The notes under the pieces: model-generated
Told to the model about the DNA's origin: nothing
Database searches by the model: none
Seen by the model: the letters and a program-made list of their open reading frames with translations, nothing else
NCBI GenBank assembly: GCA_947384955.1
Contig: CANDJC010000041.1
Location: forward strand, 1 to 36,843
From: an uncultured Eubacterium sp.
Lineage (GTDB): Bacteria; Bacillota; Clostridia; Lachnospirales; Lachnospiraceae
Direction: 5' to 3'
DNA: 36,843 nucleotides
Program-made: the position numbers and the translations under genes
Shown: positions 19,022-28,627 of the stretch, piece after piece
Layout of the letters: the number at the start of each line of letters is the position of its first letter
How positions within the stretch are numbered: position 1 is the stretch's first letter

Positions 19022-19050
19022 ATTATAACCTATTTTACTGGGTTTCACAA
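19022..19050 (-). promoter_or_regulatory. Predicted promoter of the AlbA_2/glpK transcript
   Basis: On the minus strand TTGTGA (19050-19045) and TATAAT (19027-19022) are 17 bp apart. Transcription would begin near 19015 and cover the 31-codon remnant, the AlbA_2 gene and glpK. Confidence 0.7.
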
Positions 19051-19266
19051 TTGGTTTTCTGTCAGACTGTTTTTTTGCGCTGAAAAATCGGGATTAACAG
19101 ACGCTGTTTTATGTCAGGATATACTGAAAAAACATTTCCATATGCCGCACTGTATCCGATATTTCTGGCACTTTAAAATTATTTTCTTAATGTATCTCAA
19201 CCTTTCTTATATTTTTCCTATTTTAATACAGCCGATACCAGGTATAATAAAAAGGGAGGTACTATC

Positions 19267-21051
19267 ATGCGCAGAATCTATTTTGACAGAAAAAGTATGA
19301 AAACACGCCTGGTCACAGCATTTATCATAACATCTCTGATACCGATTATATTTGTAAACATTCTGGCTTACTATAATACATCCAATCTGGTAAAGCAAAA
19401 CGTAGAGAGCATGACGCATGCGAATCTGGAACAGACAAAAGTGAGTCTGGATGTATGGCTGGATTCGTATGAAGATATTCTGTTTCAGGTATATACGAAT
19501 GATGATATCGTAGAGCTGACGGATAAGATTAACGCCAGAGAAGACGTGGCAAACGACCGCCAGAAGCTGCGGAAAACACTGCAGGGGCTGTTTTATACAA
19601 AAGATTATATCAAATCCATTACGGTCATCACGCAGAGCGGAGTGATTGTATCTTATAACCAGCTGACGTCTTCCACGACGCATACTTCATGGATGGACAG
19701 CTTATCCATGCCGAAGGAGGAGCTGTACCGCGTAATCAGCAGCGATAATAAGACGCATCTGATTCCGACCGGGGACAAAGTCGTTTTTGGAAGCAGTTCC
19801 TGTTATCTGTTTCATATCGGGCACCGGATTATTGATTACAAAAATGTAAAAAAGCAGTGCGGGATTGTACTGGTCAGCATTGATGAAAAACTGCTGGAAG
19901 AAATCTGCTCGTCCACGACGGAAGGCGGACTGAATTTTCTGATAGACGGAAGAGGGCATCTGATTTCGTGCCGGAATTCAGAACAGAAAGGACGCCGCGT
20001 GTTTTCTGAATATGCCAGTGAAATCGAAAAAAAATCGGTTTATGAAAGCCTTGCCCGCAAGACAGGGATTGTGGGCAGCGGAGCATTATCGGTATATTCC
20101 GCTTATGATGAAAAGACGGGCTGGTGCATTATCCGTGCGGTAAATCAGGAGGCGCTGATTCAGGGAATGCATCAGCAGCAGAGCATGCAGATTGTCATTG
20201 TTGTGGTTTCGCTGACTGCCGTGCTGGCGATTATGGTCAGGCAGGTAGCGAAAATGAGCGGCTCGATTAAGAAGGTCGTTAAGGTTATGGGAACAGCCGG
20301 AAAGGGGGACTTGTCGGTACGGGCAGAGGTGGACCGGGACTGTCCTACCGAAGTGGAGATTATTGGCAGGGAATTTAACCTGATGATGGATAAACTGAAA
20401 ATATCGGTAGAAAAGCAGAAAAATGCAGAAATCGCTGCGTTAGAAGCGCAGATTAATCCGCATTTTATTTATAATACACTGGATATGATTAACTGGATGG
20501 TCATTGATAAGGATGAATATGAAATCAGCAATATGATTACAACGCTTGCGCGTATTCTGCGTTACGGCATTTCCAACAGCAATGGAATTGTTACGATTAA
20601 AGAAGAAACGGACTGGCTGAAGCAGTATATTTTTCTGAAGCAGACAAGGCTGAAGATGGCTTTTGAATGCCATATCAATGCGGAGCCGGAAATTATGGCC
20701 CTGCCGATTCACAAGCTGCTGCTGCAGCCGTTTATCGAAAATGCTATTCTGCACGGGTTCGAAGGGGCGGATGGAAACTGCGTTTTGCAGATGGATTTGG
20801 AACGGGATGAAGATTTTATAAAAATAGGAATCCGGGATAACGGACGCGGGATATCGAAAAGTCTCGTTCAGGAGATGAATCAGGGGATTTTCCGCAGCCA
20901 GGATGACAGGAATCATATCGGGATGGAAAATGCGATTACCAGAATTTTTATGTATTACGGGGAACGCGCCGGTGTTGTCATAGAGAGCGAGCCGCAGCAG
21001 GGGACATTTGTGCAGATACGGATTCCGATTATAGAAGAAAGCGGGGATTAA
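19267..21051 (+). CDS. YesM-type sensor histidine kinase
   Basis: 594 aa membrane sensor. There is a membrane segment at about 15-36, an extracellular Cache-like sensor domain (about 40-300), a second membrane segment (about 305-325), a HAMP region (about 325-380), the His_kinase domain with Gln-Ile-Asn-Pro-His399 (EAQINPHFIYNTLD), and a HATPase domain (LQPFIENAILHGF, IRDNGRGI, then a short G box in NHIGMENAITRIF). This is the LytS/YesM class, which pairs with AraC-type regulators to sense sugars or oligosaccharides. AAGGGAGG precedes the ATG. A perfect TATAAT lies at 19242-19247, but no good -35 is seen. The partner regulator follows after 48 bp. Confidence 0.95.
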   Translation: MRRIYFDRKSMKTRLVTAFIITSLIPIIFVNILAYYNTSNLVKQNVESMTHANLEQTKVSLDVWLDSYEDILFQVYTNDDIVELTDKINAREDVANDRQKLRKTLQGLFYTKDYIKSITVITQSGVIVSYNQLTSSTTHTSWMDSLSMPKEELYRVISSDNKTHLIPTGDKVVFGSSSCYLFHIGHRIIDYKNVKKQCGIVLVSIDEKLLEEICSSTTEGGLNFLIDGRGHLISCRNSEQKGRRVFSEYASEIEKKSVYESLARKTGIVGSGALSVYSAYDEKTGWCIIRAVNQEALIQGMHQQQSMQIVIVVVSLTAVLAIMVRQVAKMSGSIKKVVKVMGTAGKGDLSVRAEVDRDCPTEVEIIGREFNLMMDKLKISVEKQKNAEIAALEAQINPHFIYNTLDMINWMVIDKDEYEISNMITTLARILRYGISNSNGIVTIKEETDWLKQYIFLKQTRLKMAFECHINAEPEIMALPIHKLLLQPFIENAILHGFEGADGNCVLQMDLERDEDFIKIGIRDNGRGISKSLVQEMNQGIFRSQDDRNHIGMENAITRIFMYYGERAGVVIESEPQQGTFVQIRIPIIEESGD

Positions 21052-21099
21052 GCATATTAAAATGCGGTAAGGTTTTGTTACAGGAGGCAGTACAGATAT

Positions 21100-22632
21100 A
21101 TGAAAGCAGTGGTAGTAGAAGATGAAATTTTAATCAGGGAGGGCCTGTGCAGGCTGATGGAAAAAATGTTTCCGGAAATTGAGATTGCGGCAGTTGCAGG
21201 CAATGGAAAGGAAGGGCTGGAATCGATTATTCTGCATCAGCCGGACCTTGTGATTATGGATATTAAGATGCCTGTTATGGACGGCCTTTTGATGCTTACG
21301 AATGTACAGGAACACGGGCTGTATCCAAAAGTGATTGTATTAACGGCGTATTCGGAGTTTTCTTACGCACAGCAGGCGGTCAGGCTCGGAGTCAGTGATT
21401 TTATCGTAAAACCGGTAGTGGTACAGGAGTTTGTGCAGACGATTCGCAAGATTCAGAGTATCTGTGAGCAGGAAAAGAAAAGGACTCCGGAGACAATGGG
21501 AAACCTGGAATATATTCTGTCCGGTTTTTTGTACGGAGTATCTGTGCCAGATGCGCAGATGGAAGAATTTCTGGAAAAAAAATACGGAATCTCGCCGGAT
21601 ACCCCGCTGATGGAACTGCTTGTTTATATGGGCGGGCATTTTGAAAAAGGGCGTGAGAGAAAACGGTATGAATTAAGCAGGCTTTTGGAGCAGAAAGAGG
21701 TATCGTACTGTATGGCAGATATGGAGTATGACAGGGTTATCGTGGTCCTGATTTACGGATATCATTCCAGGCAGGAAATCGAGCGGTGGTTTCAAAACCG
21801 GATACTTCTGCAGAAAAGAGAAGAATCAGAGCAGGAAATCAGCTACGGCATGCTGGAAGTAACCGGCGCGGAGGCAGTCAGGGAGGGGTATCAGAAGCTG
21901 CTGCCATATATGGACTGGAATATTGTCCTGGGGGATGATGTGCTGATTTCTTATCCTAAGATTCTGGACATACAGACAGAAATCTGCATTTATCCGGCAG
22001 AGCTGGAAAATCAGATGAAAATAGCGGTCTGTGCAAGGGAGCAGGACAAAATCAGGGAAACCGTGCAGCGCTTTCACTGCTATTTCAGGAATGGCAGGGT
22101 TTATTCGCCGAAGGAAGTAAAAGAATCCTATGTACGCTTCCAGTGGGCAATGCTGAATACGGCCAAAGAAGTCGGCTGCATTGATTATCAGAATATTGAC
22201 CAGAAAAAACTTCTAAGCCGCATTACAGGCGCAAAGACGGCACGAGAGCTGCTCAAAGCGTGTGAAATACTGCCGGGCTGCATCAGTGTTCCGGCAAAAG
22301 GCGCCGAGGCGGTAAGCCTTGCGGTAAAAAAGGCACAGAGCATGATTCATGAATTTTACGCGGACGGGATTACGCTCAGCGAGATTGCAGACAGGCTGAA
22401 TCTGACCCAGGAATATCTTGGAACGCAGTTTCATAAAGAGCTGGGGCAGACCTTCAGCGCTTATATCCGCAATTACCGGCTGGCAAAAGCAAAAGAGCTG
22501 CTGATTGGAACAAGGCTGAAACAGTATGAGATTGCGCATAAGACCGGTTATTCGGACGCGAAGTATTTTGCAAGGGTATTTAAAGAAAGTGTCGGGCTGT
22601 CTCCGGCGGAATACCGGAAATCTCACCGCTAG
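21100..22632 (+). CDS. YesN-type response regulator with AraC DNA-binding domain
   Basis: 510 aa. Residues 1-120 are a receiver domain with Glu7/Asp8, phospho-acceptor Asp54 (VIMDIKMPVMDG), Thr82 and Lys104. A long middle region (about 130-390) has no clear family match beyond YesN proteins. Residues about 405-508 are a double helix-turn-helix AraC domain (ITLSEIADRLNLTQEYLGTQFHKELGQTF and YEIAHKTGYSDAKYFARVFK). It probably activates the sugar transport genes that start 130 bp downstream on the same strand. ACAGGAGG precedes the ATG. Confidence 0.95.
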   Translation: MKAVVVEDEILIREGLCRLMEKMFPEIEIAAVAGNGKEGLESIILHQPDLVIMDIKMPVMDGLLMLTNVQEHGLYPKVIVLTAYSEFSYAQQAVRLGVSDFIVKPVVVQEFVQTIRKIQSICEQEKKRTPETMGNLEYILSGFLYGVSVPDAQMEEFLEKKYGISPDTPLMELLVYMGGHFEKGRERKRYELSRLLEQKEVSYCMADMEYDRVIVVLIYGYHSRQEIERWFQNRILLQKREESEQEISYGMLEVTGAEAVREGYQKLLPYMDWNIVLGDDVLISYPKILDIQTEICIYPAELENQMKIAVCAREQDKIRETVQRFHCYFRNGRVYSPKEVKESYVRFQWAMLNTAKEVGCIDYQNIDQKKLLSRITGAKTARELLKACEILPGCISVPAKGAEAVSLAVKKAQSMIHEFYADGITLSEIADRLNLTQEYLGTQFHKELGQTFSAYIRNYRLAKAKELLIGTRLKQYEIAHKTGYSDAKYFARVFKESVGLSPAEYRKSHR

Positions 22633-22762
22633 ACTAAGATTCAGTTTAGATTTTTTATCCTTTTTCATATTTTTGCCGTTTTGCATGGATGGAAAAAACA
22701 GTATGATAAATTCATACAAAAAAGGTCGGAATAGTAACACGGCCTGTAAGGAGGGAATTACT

Positions 22763-24046
22763 ATGAGGAAGAAAAAAGCAACTGTATTTATGGCTGTTAT
22801 GGCACTGGCAGCGGGACTGACAGCCGGCTGCGGCTCTGGCGCAGATGCTGGCAAGGATGCGCAGAAGACACCGGATGCGGAAGCAAAAACAGACGGGGAA
22901 GATGCCGGGCAGGGAGAACAGGCGTCGGATGCGCAGGAGGTGACTGTCTGGTATTACTGGGAAAACGAAGGACACCAGCTGGTGTTAAACGAGGTGATTC
23001 AGGATTACAATGCATCGCAGGACAATTATGAGGTGACGGCAAAATATGTGCCGTTTGCGGACTTTAAAAAACAGCTGTCTATCGGGGCTTCCGCAGACGA
23101 GCTTCCGGATATCGCGATACTGGATTCGCCTGATCATGCATCTTATGTAGAAATGGGGATTTTTGAAGACCTCACTGGCAAATTTAATGTAGACAATTAT
23201 TATGAGGGAACGGTAAATTCATGTACCGTAGACGGAAAATTATACGGTGTGCCGCTGGGAGCAAACTGTCTGGCGCTGTACTATAATGAAGACATGCTAA
23301 ACGAAGCAGGATGCAAGGCTCCGCAGACATGGGATGAGCTCAAAGAAACGGCAAAGGCGCTGACAAAGGACAGTGTTACAGGATTTGCGATGTGCAGCGT
23401 GCAGAATGAAGAGGGGACATTTAATTTCGTACCGTGGCTGTGGTCGGCAGGAGCAGGCTCTTATGAGATTGACAGTGAAGGCGGCATCCGTGCGCTGACG
23501 TTTATTCAGAGCCTTGTTGATGAAGGAGTTATGAGCAAGGAATGCATTAACTGGACACAGGGGGATGTAATGAACCAGTTTATTTCCGGCAACATAGCGA
23601 TGATGGTAAACGGCCCGTGGCAGATTCCTACCATGCAGGAAGAAGCTCCGGATTTAAACTGGAAGGTCACGCTGCTGCCGAAGGATTCAGAATATAAATC
23701 CGTTCTCGGCGGTGAGAATTATGCGGTGATTAAGGGCGGAAATACACAGGGCGCTCTGGACTTTCTGACATATGCGTCTTCGGAGGAGAAATCAAAATAT
23801 TTAGTGACCAATATGGGCTATATTTCCGCTGACAAGACAGTTGCAGAAAGCCAGTTTGAGAAGGATACTCCTTATCAGGTGTTTGTCGAAGAGCTGAATT
23901 ATGCAATGCCGAGAGGGCCGCTGGCAGAGTGGCCGAGTGTGTCGGACGCGATTTCTCTGGCATTTAATATGGTGATTACCGGCAGTGCGTCGCCGCAGGA
24001 TGCTGCCGCAGAGGCTCAGCAGACAATCGACGGCATTGTAAAATAG
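22763..24046 (+). CDS. Sugar ABC transporter substrate-binding lipoprotein
   Basis: 427 aa, family 1 (MalE-like) extracellular binding protein. A signal peptide with lipobox LTAGC gives lipidated Cys23, followed by an acidic, Gly/Ala-rich linker (about 24-55). The domain starts at VTVWYYWENEGHQ and holds the familiar GKLYGVPLGANCLALYYNEDML and NGPWQIP segments. The frame is open from 22526, but AAGGAGGG lies before the ATG at 22763 and the signal peptide starts there. It probably binds an oligosaccharide for import by the next two gene products and hydrolysis by the GH31 enzyme. A stable stem follows its stop codon. Confidence 0.95.
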   Translation: MRKKKATVFMAVMALAAGLTAGCGSGADAGKDAQKTPDAEAKTDGEDAGQGEQASDAQEVTVWYYWENEGHQLVLNEVIQDYNASQDNYEVTAKYVPFADFKKQLSIGASADELPDIAILDSPDHASYVEMGIFEDLTGKFNVDNYYEGTVNSCTVDGKLYGVPLGANCLALYYNEDMLNEAGCKAPQTWDELKETAKALTKDSVTGFAMCSVQNEEGTFNFVPWLWSAGAGSYEIDSEGGIRALTFIQSLVDEGVMSKECINWTQGDVMNQFISGNIAMMVNGPWQIPTMQEEAPDLNWKVTLLPKDSEYKSVLGGENYAVIKGGNTQGALDFLTYASSEEKSKYLVTNMGYISADKTVAESQFEKDTPYQVFVEELNYAMPRGPLAEWPSVSDAISLAFNMVITGSASPQDAAAEAQQTIDGIVK

Positions 24047-24055
24047 AACATAAAA

Positions 24056-24113
24056 TACTGCTGCATAGAAATCTGGTAAATAGAACGAAAAGTTTTATGC
24101 AGCAGTAATTTTT
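24056..24113 (+). terminator. 12-bp stem with T-run between binding protein and permease genes
   Basis: TACTGCTGCATA (24056-24067) pairs perfectly with TATGCAGCAGTA (24096-24107), followed by ATTTTT. It lies inside the operon, so it probably acts as a partial terminator or 3' stabiliser that gives more binding protein than permease, as known for other sugar ABC operons. Confidence 0.75.
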
Positions 24114-24135
24114 ATACCCTGAAAGGAGTTTTTAC

Positions 24136-25035
24136 ATGAAGAAAAGCAAAAAACGATTCAGTAATGATAATGTGGGAATCTGGTTTGTACTGCCTGCTTT
24201 TATATACATGATGATATTTGTCGGTTATCCGATTATTCAAAATATCATACTGAGTTTTCAGGATGTAGATGCGGGAAACCTGGTCAGCGGATTGAAAAAT
24301 TTTGTGATGCTTGAGAATTATACGGAGCTGGCCGGGGACAGGATTTTTCGAAATGCCCTGTTTAATACGCTCAGCTATACGATTTTGTGCCTGGTGTTCC
24401 AGTTTCTTATCGGATTTGTGCTCGCGCTGTTTTTCAGCCAGAAGTTTACACTGGCAAAGCCGGTACGCGGAATTTTACTGGTGCCATGGATGATACCGAT
24501 GACTGTGACAGCGCTGATGTTCAAGCTCTTATTCGCGACAGATATCGGTGTGATTAACTTTTTACTCAAAAGCATGAACCTTATCAGCGAAAATATAGAA
24601 TGGCTGACGACCCCGGGAACGGCCATGTTTGCGCTGGTCTGCGCCAATGTATGGATTGGGATTCCGTTTAATATGATACTGATTTCGACCGGGCTGACGA
24701 CGATTCCAAAGGAGCTGTATGAGAGCGCTTCGATTGACGGGGCAGGAAAGGTGCAGACATTTTTCAGCATTACGCTCCCGCTGTTAAAGCCTACGATTGA
24801 GTCGGTACTGATTCTTGGTTTTATTTATACATTTAAGGTATATGACCTGGTTTATGTGATGACAGGCGGCGGGCCGGTCAATTCTACACATATGCTGTCG
24901 ACTTATTCCTACAAGCTTTCATTCGAAATGTTTAAATACAGCAAAGGCTCCGCAGTGGCAAATGTCCTGCTGCTGATTCTGTTAGTCGTAGGATTATTCT
25001 ATATTAAGGTTACAACGGAGGGGGAAGAGGACTGA
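24136..25035 (+). CDS. Sugar ABC transporter permease, MalF type
   Basis: 299 aa, six predicted membrane segments, the first at about 14-36. The cytoplasmic coupling (EAA-type) loop is present as ELYESASIDGAGKVQTFFSITLPLLKPT (about residues 194-221), which docks on the ATPase. No ATP-binding subunit is encoded here, so a shared MsmK/UgpC-type ATPase encoded elsewhere is expected, as in many Firmicutes sugar transporters. AAAGGAG precedes the ATG. The stop overlaps the next start by one base (TGATG), so the two permeases are made together. Confidence 0.95.
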   Translation: MKKSKKRFSNDNVGIWFVLPAFIYMMIFVGYPIIQNIILSFQDVDAGNLVSGLKNFVMLENYTELAGDRIFRNALFNTLSYTILCLVFQFLIGFVLALFFSQKFTLAKPVRGILLVPWMIPMTVTALMFKLLFATDIGVINFLLKSMNLISENIEWLTTPGTAMFALVCANVWIGIPFNMILISTGLTTIPKELYESASIDGAGKVQTFFSITLPLLKPTIESVLILGFIYTFKVYDLVYVMTGGGPVNSTHMLSTYSYKLSFEMFKYSKGSAVANVLLLILLVVGLFYIKVTTEGEED

Positions 25036-25883
25036 TGAATGAGGAAAAAAAATTATCTCCAGGAAAAAATATACTGTTATGCGTCCTGGCGGCAGCGCTC
25101 TTATGTTTTTTGCTGTTTCCGCTTTACTGGGCACTGATTACTTCTTTAAAGAGTGAACAGGAAATCTTTTTAAATCCGCCGACGTTCTATCCGCATACGG
25201 TCAATACCAAATCTTATGCGGCGCAGGTGGAAACAGGAGATTTTAATATGTTCCGCTCCTTTGCCAACAGCTTTCAGATATCGCTGGGAGCGGCTGTGAT
25301 TGCCGTGCTGCTGGCAGTGCCTGCTTCTTATGGAATTGCAAAATACCGCTTCAAAGGAAGAAAGACAATACTGCTGTCATTTCTGGTAACACAGATGCTG
25401 CCGGTATCTGTGCTGCTGACGCCGATGTTTATTATGTTTAAAAATGCGCATGTGTATAATACCTGGCTGTCGGCGGTTCTGGCGGATGCTACGATTGGGA
25501 TTCCGTTTTCTGTGCTGATTTTGAAAAATTACTTCGCTTCGATACCGAAGGATTTGGAAGAGGCGGCTTATCTGGACGGATGTAACCGGTTTTCGGCGTT
25601 TATGCGGATACTGATTCCGATTGCTAAGCCGGGGGTTATGGTCTGCGCGATTTTCTCTTTTCTGTATGCGTGGGGAGATCTGGCGTATGGGATGACGTTT
25701 ATTCTGGACCAGGAGAAGAGGCCGATTACGGCGGGGATTTTTAATTTTATGGGGCAGTATGGAACGAAATGGAGCTATCTGACTGCGTTTGCGGTTGTTA
25801 CGGTGATTCCGGTGGCGCTGATTTTTATTTTTATGCAGAAATATATCGTGAGCGGGATGACGAGCGGGGCAGTGAAGGGGTGA
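25035..25883 (+). CDS. Sugar ABC transporter permease, MalG type
   Basis: 282 aa, six predicted membrane segments, with the coupling loop DLEEAAYLDGCNRFSAFMRILIPIAKPG (about 175-202). It forms the membrane channel with the preceding permease. Start and stop are firm: the ATG overlaps the upstream stop, and TGA is at 25881-25883. Palindromic element B1 begins 19 bases after the stop, separating it from the GH31 gene. Confidence 0.95.
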   Translation: MNEEKKLSPGKNILLCVLAAALLCFLLFPLYWALITSLKSEQEIFLNPPTFYPHTVNTKSYAAQVETGDFNMFRSFANSFQISLGAAVIAVLLAVPASYGIAKYRFKGRKTILLSFLVTQMLPVSVLLTPMFIMFKNAHVYNTWLSAVLADATIGIPFSVLILKNYFASIPKDLEEAAYLDGCNRFSAFMRILIPIAKPGVMVCAIFSFLYAWGDLAYGMTFILDQEKRPITAGIFNFMGQYGTKWSYLTAFAVVTVIPVALIFIFMQKYIVSGMTSGAVKG

Positions 25884-25901
25884 TGGTTAATGTGGGATGC
25901 G

Positions 25902-26185
25902 GGACGCCGGACGGAGAAATTTTTCCCTGGGATGTTCCGCTTCCAAAAAGCTGGAAGTTCTAAGTTTTCTGCGGGAAGGTTCTGGCTGCGGACGGACCGG
26001 CGCCTGATGCCCTGGCGTTTTTGGATGGATTTAGGGTGTGGCATCAGGCAGGCGCCTTTTGGGGACTTCGGGGGTTTGGCAGAATACAGGCTGTGTGTCC
26101 CCAAATCCTGGGTATTGAGCAGAAAACTAAGAACTTCCAGCTTTTTTCCAGAGTCACATCCCAGGGAAAAATTTCTCCGTCCGGC
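25902..26185 (+). repeat. Palindromic element B1 (complete copy)
   Basis: It begins GGACGCCGG and ends CCGTCCGGC. Outer arms 25906-25935 and 26156-26185 pair over 30 of 30. A second stem pairs 25945-25972 with 26119-26146 (27 of 28; the one mismatch is the A-A inside CTAAG/CTAAG). Two inner hairpins follow: GGCGCC and CCTGATGCC with GGCATCAGG (26003-26011 with 26040-26048), and TTTGGGGAC (26058-26066) with GTCCCCAAA (26097-26105). It fills most of the 553-bp gap inside the sugar operon. No poly-G run precedes this copy. The 138-codon frame at 25890-26306 crossing it is not credible as a gene. Confidence 0.93.
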
Positions 26186-26326
26186 TGACTGTGGATGGTT
26201 TTACGTTCTGATTGTGGTTTTCAGATGTGCAGTAGAGAACATAGAATTTGCAGCTTTTTTCTATGGTGATATAGCAGGGAAGAATTATGCGGTCTGGCAG
26301 GAATAGGCTGGTTTTATGTAAAAATA

Positions 26327-26385
26327 ATGGCAGGGCTGGAAAGGGTCTGTGCTAAAATAGAAACTGGATGGCAGGGCTGGAAAGG
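26327..26385. repeat. 18-bp direct repeat upstream of the GH31 gene
   Basis: ATGGCAGGGCTGGAAAGG occurs at 26327-26344 and again at 26368-26385, 41 bp apart, in the otherwise featureless 26186-26436 region. It could be a pair of regulator sites (YesN-type regulators often use direct repeats) or a remnant of duplication. Confidence 0.5.
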
Positions 26386-26436
26386 ATTGTAATGGATACA
26401 GGCTGCTGAAAAAATTAATGTATCGGGAGGGATATC

Positions 26437-28428
26437 ATGCTGAATATTGAAGGAGAAAGACTGGTTTTTCATTATGATGCGGAGGAAGTGTGGATAGAGC
26501 CGTGGGGGCCGGATGCGCTGCGGATTCGTGCGACAAAGGAGCGCCGGATGCCGGAGGAAGACTGGGCGCTGAGTGCAAAAGGGGATGCGGTAAGTCATGC
26601 TGCTTATACGGAATATGGGGCGGAGATTGTGAATGGGAGGATTCGTGCGGAGATTTCGAAGTACGGGAAGATTATGATTTATGATGCCGGCGGGAGGCTG
26701 CTTTTGGAGGAATATTGCAGGAACCGTCTGGATTTGACGGACCCGAAATGCAGTGCGGTGGAAGTGGAAGCCAGGGAATTTAAACCGATTCCGGGAGGGG
26801 ATTATCATCTGACGATGCGGTTTGAATCGGTGGATAAGAATGAAAAAATATATGGGATGGGGCAGTACCAGCAGCCGTATCTGAATCTGAAGGGAACGGA
26901 TTTGGAACTGGCGCACCGTAATTCCCAGGCAAGCGTGCCGTTTGCGGTTTCGTCTCTCGGTTATGGATTTTTATGGAATAATCCGGGCGTAGGGCGGGCC
27001 GTGTTTGGGAAAAATATTATGAGCTTTGAAGCGTATTCTACAAAAGCGCTGGATTACTGGATTGTCGCAAAGGATACGCCTGCGCAGATTGAAGAGGCGT
27101 ATGCTGCGGTAACGGGGACTGTGCCGATGATGCCGGAATACGGGCTGGGATTCTGGCAGTGCAAGCTCCGTTATCAGACGCAGGAGGAGCTTTTGGGAAT
27201 CGCAAGGGAATATAAGCGCAGAAATCTGCCGATTGATTTAATTGTGATTGACTTCTTTCACTGGCCGAAGCAGGGCGAATGGAAATTTGACCCGGTATAC
27301 TGGCCGGACCCGGATGGCATGGTGCAGGAATTAAAGGAAATGGGGATTGAATTAATGGTATCCATATGGCCGACGGTCGACCGGACATGTGAAAATTATG
27401 AGGAAATGCTGGAAAAAGGATATTTGATTCGTACAGAAAGAGGATTCCGTGCCGGGCTGGATTTTCAGGGCACGACGGTTCATTACGATGCGACAAATCC
27501 AAAGGCCAGGGAATATGTCTGGAATAAGGCAAAGCAGAATTATTATGAAAAAGGAATCCGCGTGTTCTGGCTGGATGAGGCGGAACCGGAGTACAGCGTT
27601 TATGATTTCGATAATTACCGTTACCACAGGGGGACAAACCTTCAGATTGGAAATACCTATCCGGTTTGCTATGCTAAGACTTTTTATGAGGGCATGGAAA
27701 AAGAAGGGCAGAAGAATATTGTGAATCTTTTGCGCTGTGCGTGGGCCGGGAGCCAGAAATACGGAGCGCTTGTATGGTCCGGCGATATTGCCTCCAGCTT
27801 TGAGAGCATGCGAAACCAGCTGGCAGCAGGGCTGAATATGGGACTTGCCGGAATTGTGTGGTGGACGACGGATATCGGAGGATTCCATGGCGGCAATCCG
27901 GATGACCCAAAGTTTCGGGAACTGTTTGCACGGTGGTTCGCATGGGGAACCTTCTGCTCGGTAATGCGCCTGCACGGAGACCGTGAACCAAGACAGCCGC
28001 AGCAGGGAACATCAGGAGGAGCATCCTGCTGCTCTGGCGCCGCTAATGAGGTGTGGAGCTATGGGGAAGAGGTATACGAAATCTGCAGGAAGTATTTAAA
28101 TCTAAGGGAGCAGATGCGGCCTTATACCAGAAGCGTGATGCTTGAGGCTCATCAGAAAGGGACTCCGGTGATGCGGACGATGTTTTATATGTATCCTGAG
28201 GATGCGGCATGCTGGGAAGTGGAAGATGAATATTTTTACGGGCCGGATGTGCTGGTGGCGCCGGTTTTATATGAAGGGCAGAAGTCACGCAGCGTTTATC
28301 TGCCGAAAGGGGAACGCTGGAAGGAGTATTTTACAGGAAAGGAATATGAGGGAGGACAGACGGTGGAAGCTCAGACACCGCTGGATGTGATACCCGTATT
28401 TGTAAGGCAGGGGGCACAGTGCCTCTGA
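26437..28428 (+). CDS. GH31 alpha-glycosidase (alpha-xylosidase or alpha-glucosidase)
   Basis: 663 aa, no signal peptide, so it acts on imported sugars in the cytoplasm. Residues about 1-190 are the galactose-mutarotase-like N-terminal domain. The barrel follows, with PIDLIVIDFFHWPKQG, the nucleophile Asp380 in FWLDEAEPE and candidate acid/base Asp450 in LVWSGDIASSFE, then WWTTDIGGFHGG. Beta-rich C-terminal domains end the protein. The WLD-x-AEPE nucleophile motif is typical of alpha-xylosidase-type GH31 members, but alpha-glucosidase activity cannot be excluded. GGGAGG precedes the ATG. It lies downstream of the transporter genes, beyond element B1, and ends just before a strong terminator. 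Confidence 0.94.
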   Translation: MLNIEGERLVFHYDAEEVWIEPWGPDALRIRATKERRMPEEDWALSAKGDAVSHAAYTEYGAEIVNGRIRAEISKYGKIMIYDAGGRLLLEEYCRNRLDLTDPKCSAVEVEAREFKPIPGGDYHLTMRFESVDKNEKIYGMGQYQQPYLNLKGTDLELAHRNSQASVPFAVSSLGYGFLWNNPGVGRAVFGKNIMSFEAYSTKALDYWIVAKDTPAQIEEAYAAVTGTVPMMPEYGLGFWQCKLRYQTQEELLGIAREYKRRNLPIDLIVIDFFHWPKQGEWKFDPVYWPDPDGMVQELKEMGIELMVSIWPTVDRTCENYEEMLEKGYLIRTERGFRAGLDFQGTTVHYDATNPKAREYVWNKAKQNYYEKGIRVFWLDEAEPEYSVYDFDNYRYHRGTNLQIGNTYPVCYAKTFYEGMEKEGQKNIVNLLRCAWAGSQKYGALVWSGDIASSFESMRNQLAAGLNMGLAGIVWWTTDIGGFHGGNPDDPKFRELFARWFAWGTFCSVMRLHGDREPRQPQQGTSGGASCCSGAANEVWSYGEEVYEICRKYLNLREQMRPYTRSVMLEAHQKGTPVMRTMFYMYPEDAACWEVEDEYFYGPDVLVAPVLYEGQKSRSVYLPKGERWKEYFTGKEYEGGQTVEAQTPLDVIPVFVRQGAQCL

Positions 28429-28501
28429 TGCAGTTATTTGAAGAGACTGTGCCGGAACCGGATATGATATAAAATGAATAGAAAGTAAAAAGATAGAAAA
28501 T

Positions 28502-28530
28502 CGTCACTTGAAAACAAGTGGCGGTTTTTT
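28502..28530 (+). terminator. Rho-independent terminator after the GH31 gene
   Basis: CGTCACTTG pairs with CAAGTGGCG (one G-T pair) around AAAA, and TTTTTT follows the stem. It closes the sugar-utilisation operon. Confidence 0.9.
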
Positions 28531-28536
28531 GCTGGG

Positions 28537-28564
28537 TTGACATTTTTTGAGTATGCAGTATAAT
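28537..28564 (+). promoter_or_regulatory. Consensus promoter of the orphan ParA-like gene
   Basis: TTGACA (28537-28542) and TATAAT (28559-28564), both perfect, are 16 bp apart. The first transcribed base is near 28571, about 57 nt before the ATG at 28628. Confidence 0.85.
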
Positions 28565-28627
28565 CTAATTAGTTTTACATATATTAATAAAAACGGTAAT
28601 ACTAATTTTGGCAAAGGAGGAGCATGT

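Noticed and set aside
20440..20916. 158-codon frame antisense to the YesM kinase
   Set aside because: It is a shadow of the kinase gene, whose domains are intact; no signals of its own.
25890..26306. 138-codon open frame after the permease genes
   Set aside because: It runs through element B1, with both arms translated as if coding; no ribosome site or family features.
27352..27975. 207-codon frame antisense to the GH31 gene
   Set aside because: The plus-strand GH31 frame is complete with catalytic residues; this is a by-product of its codon use.
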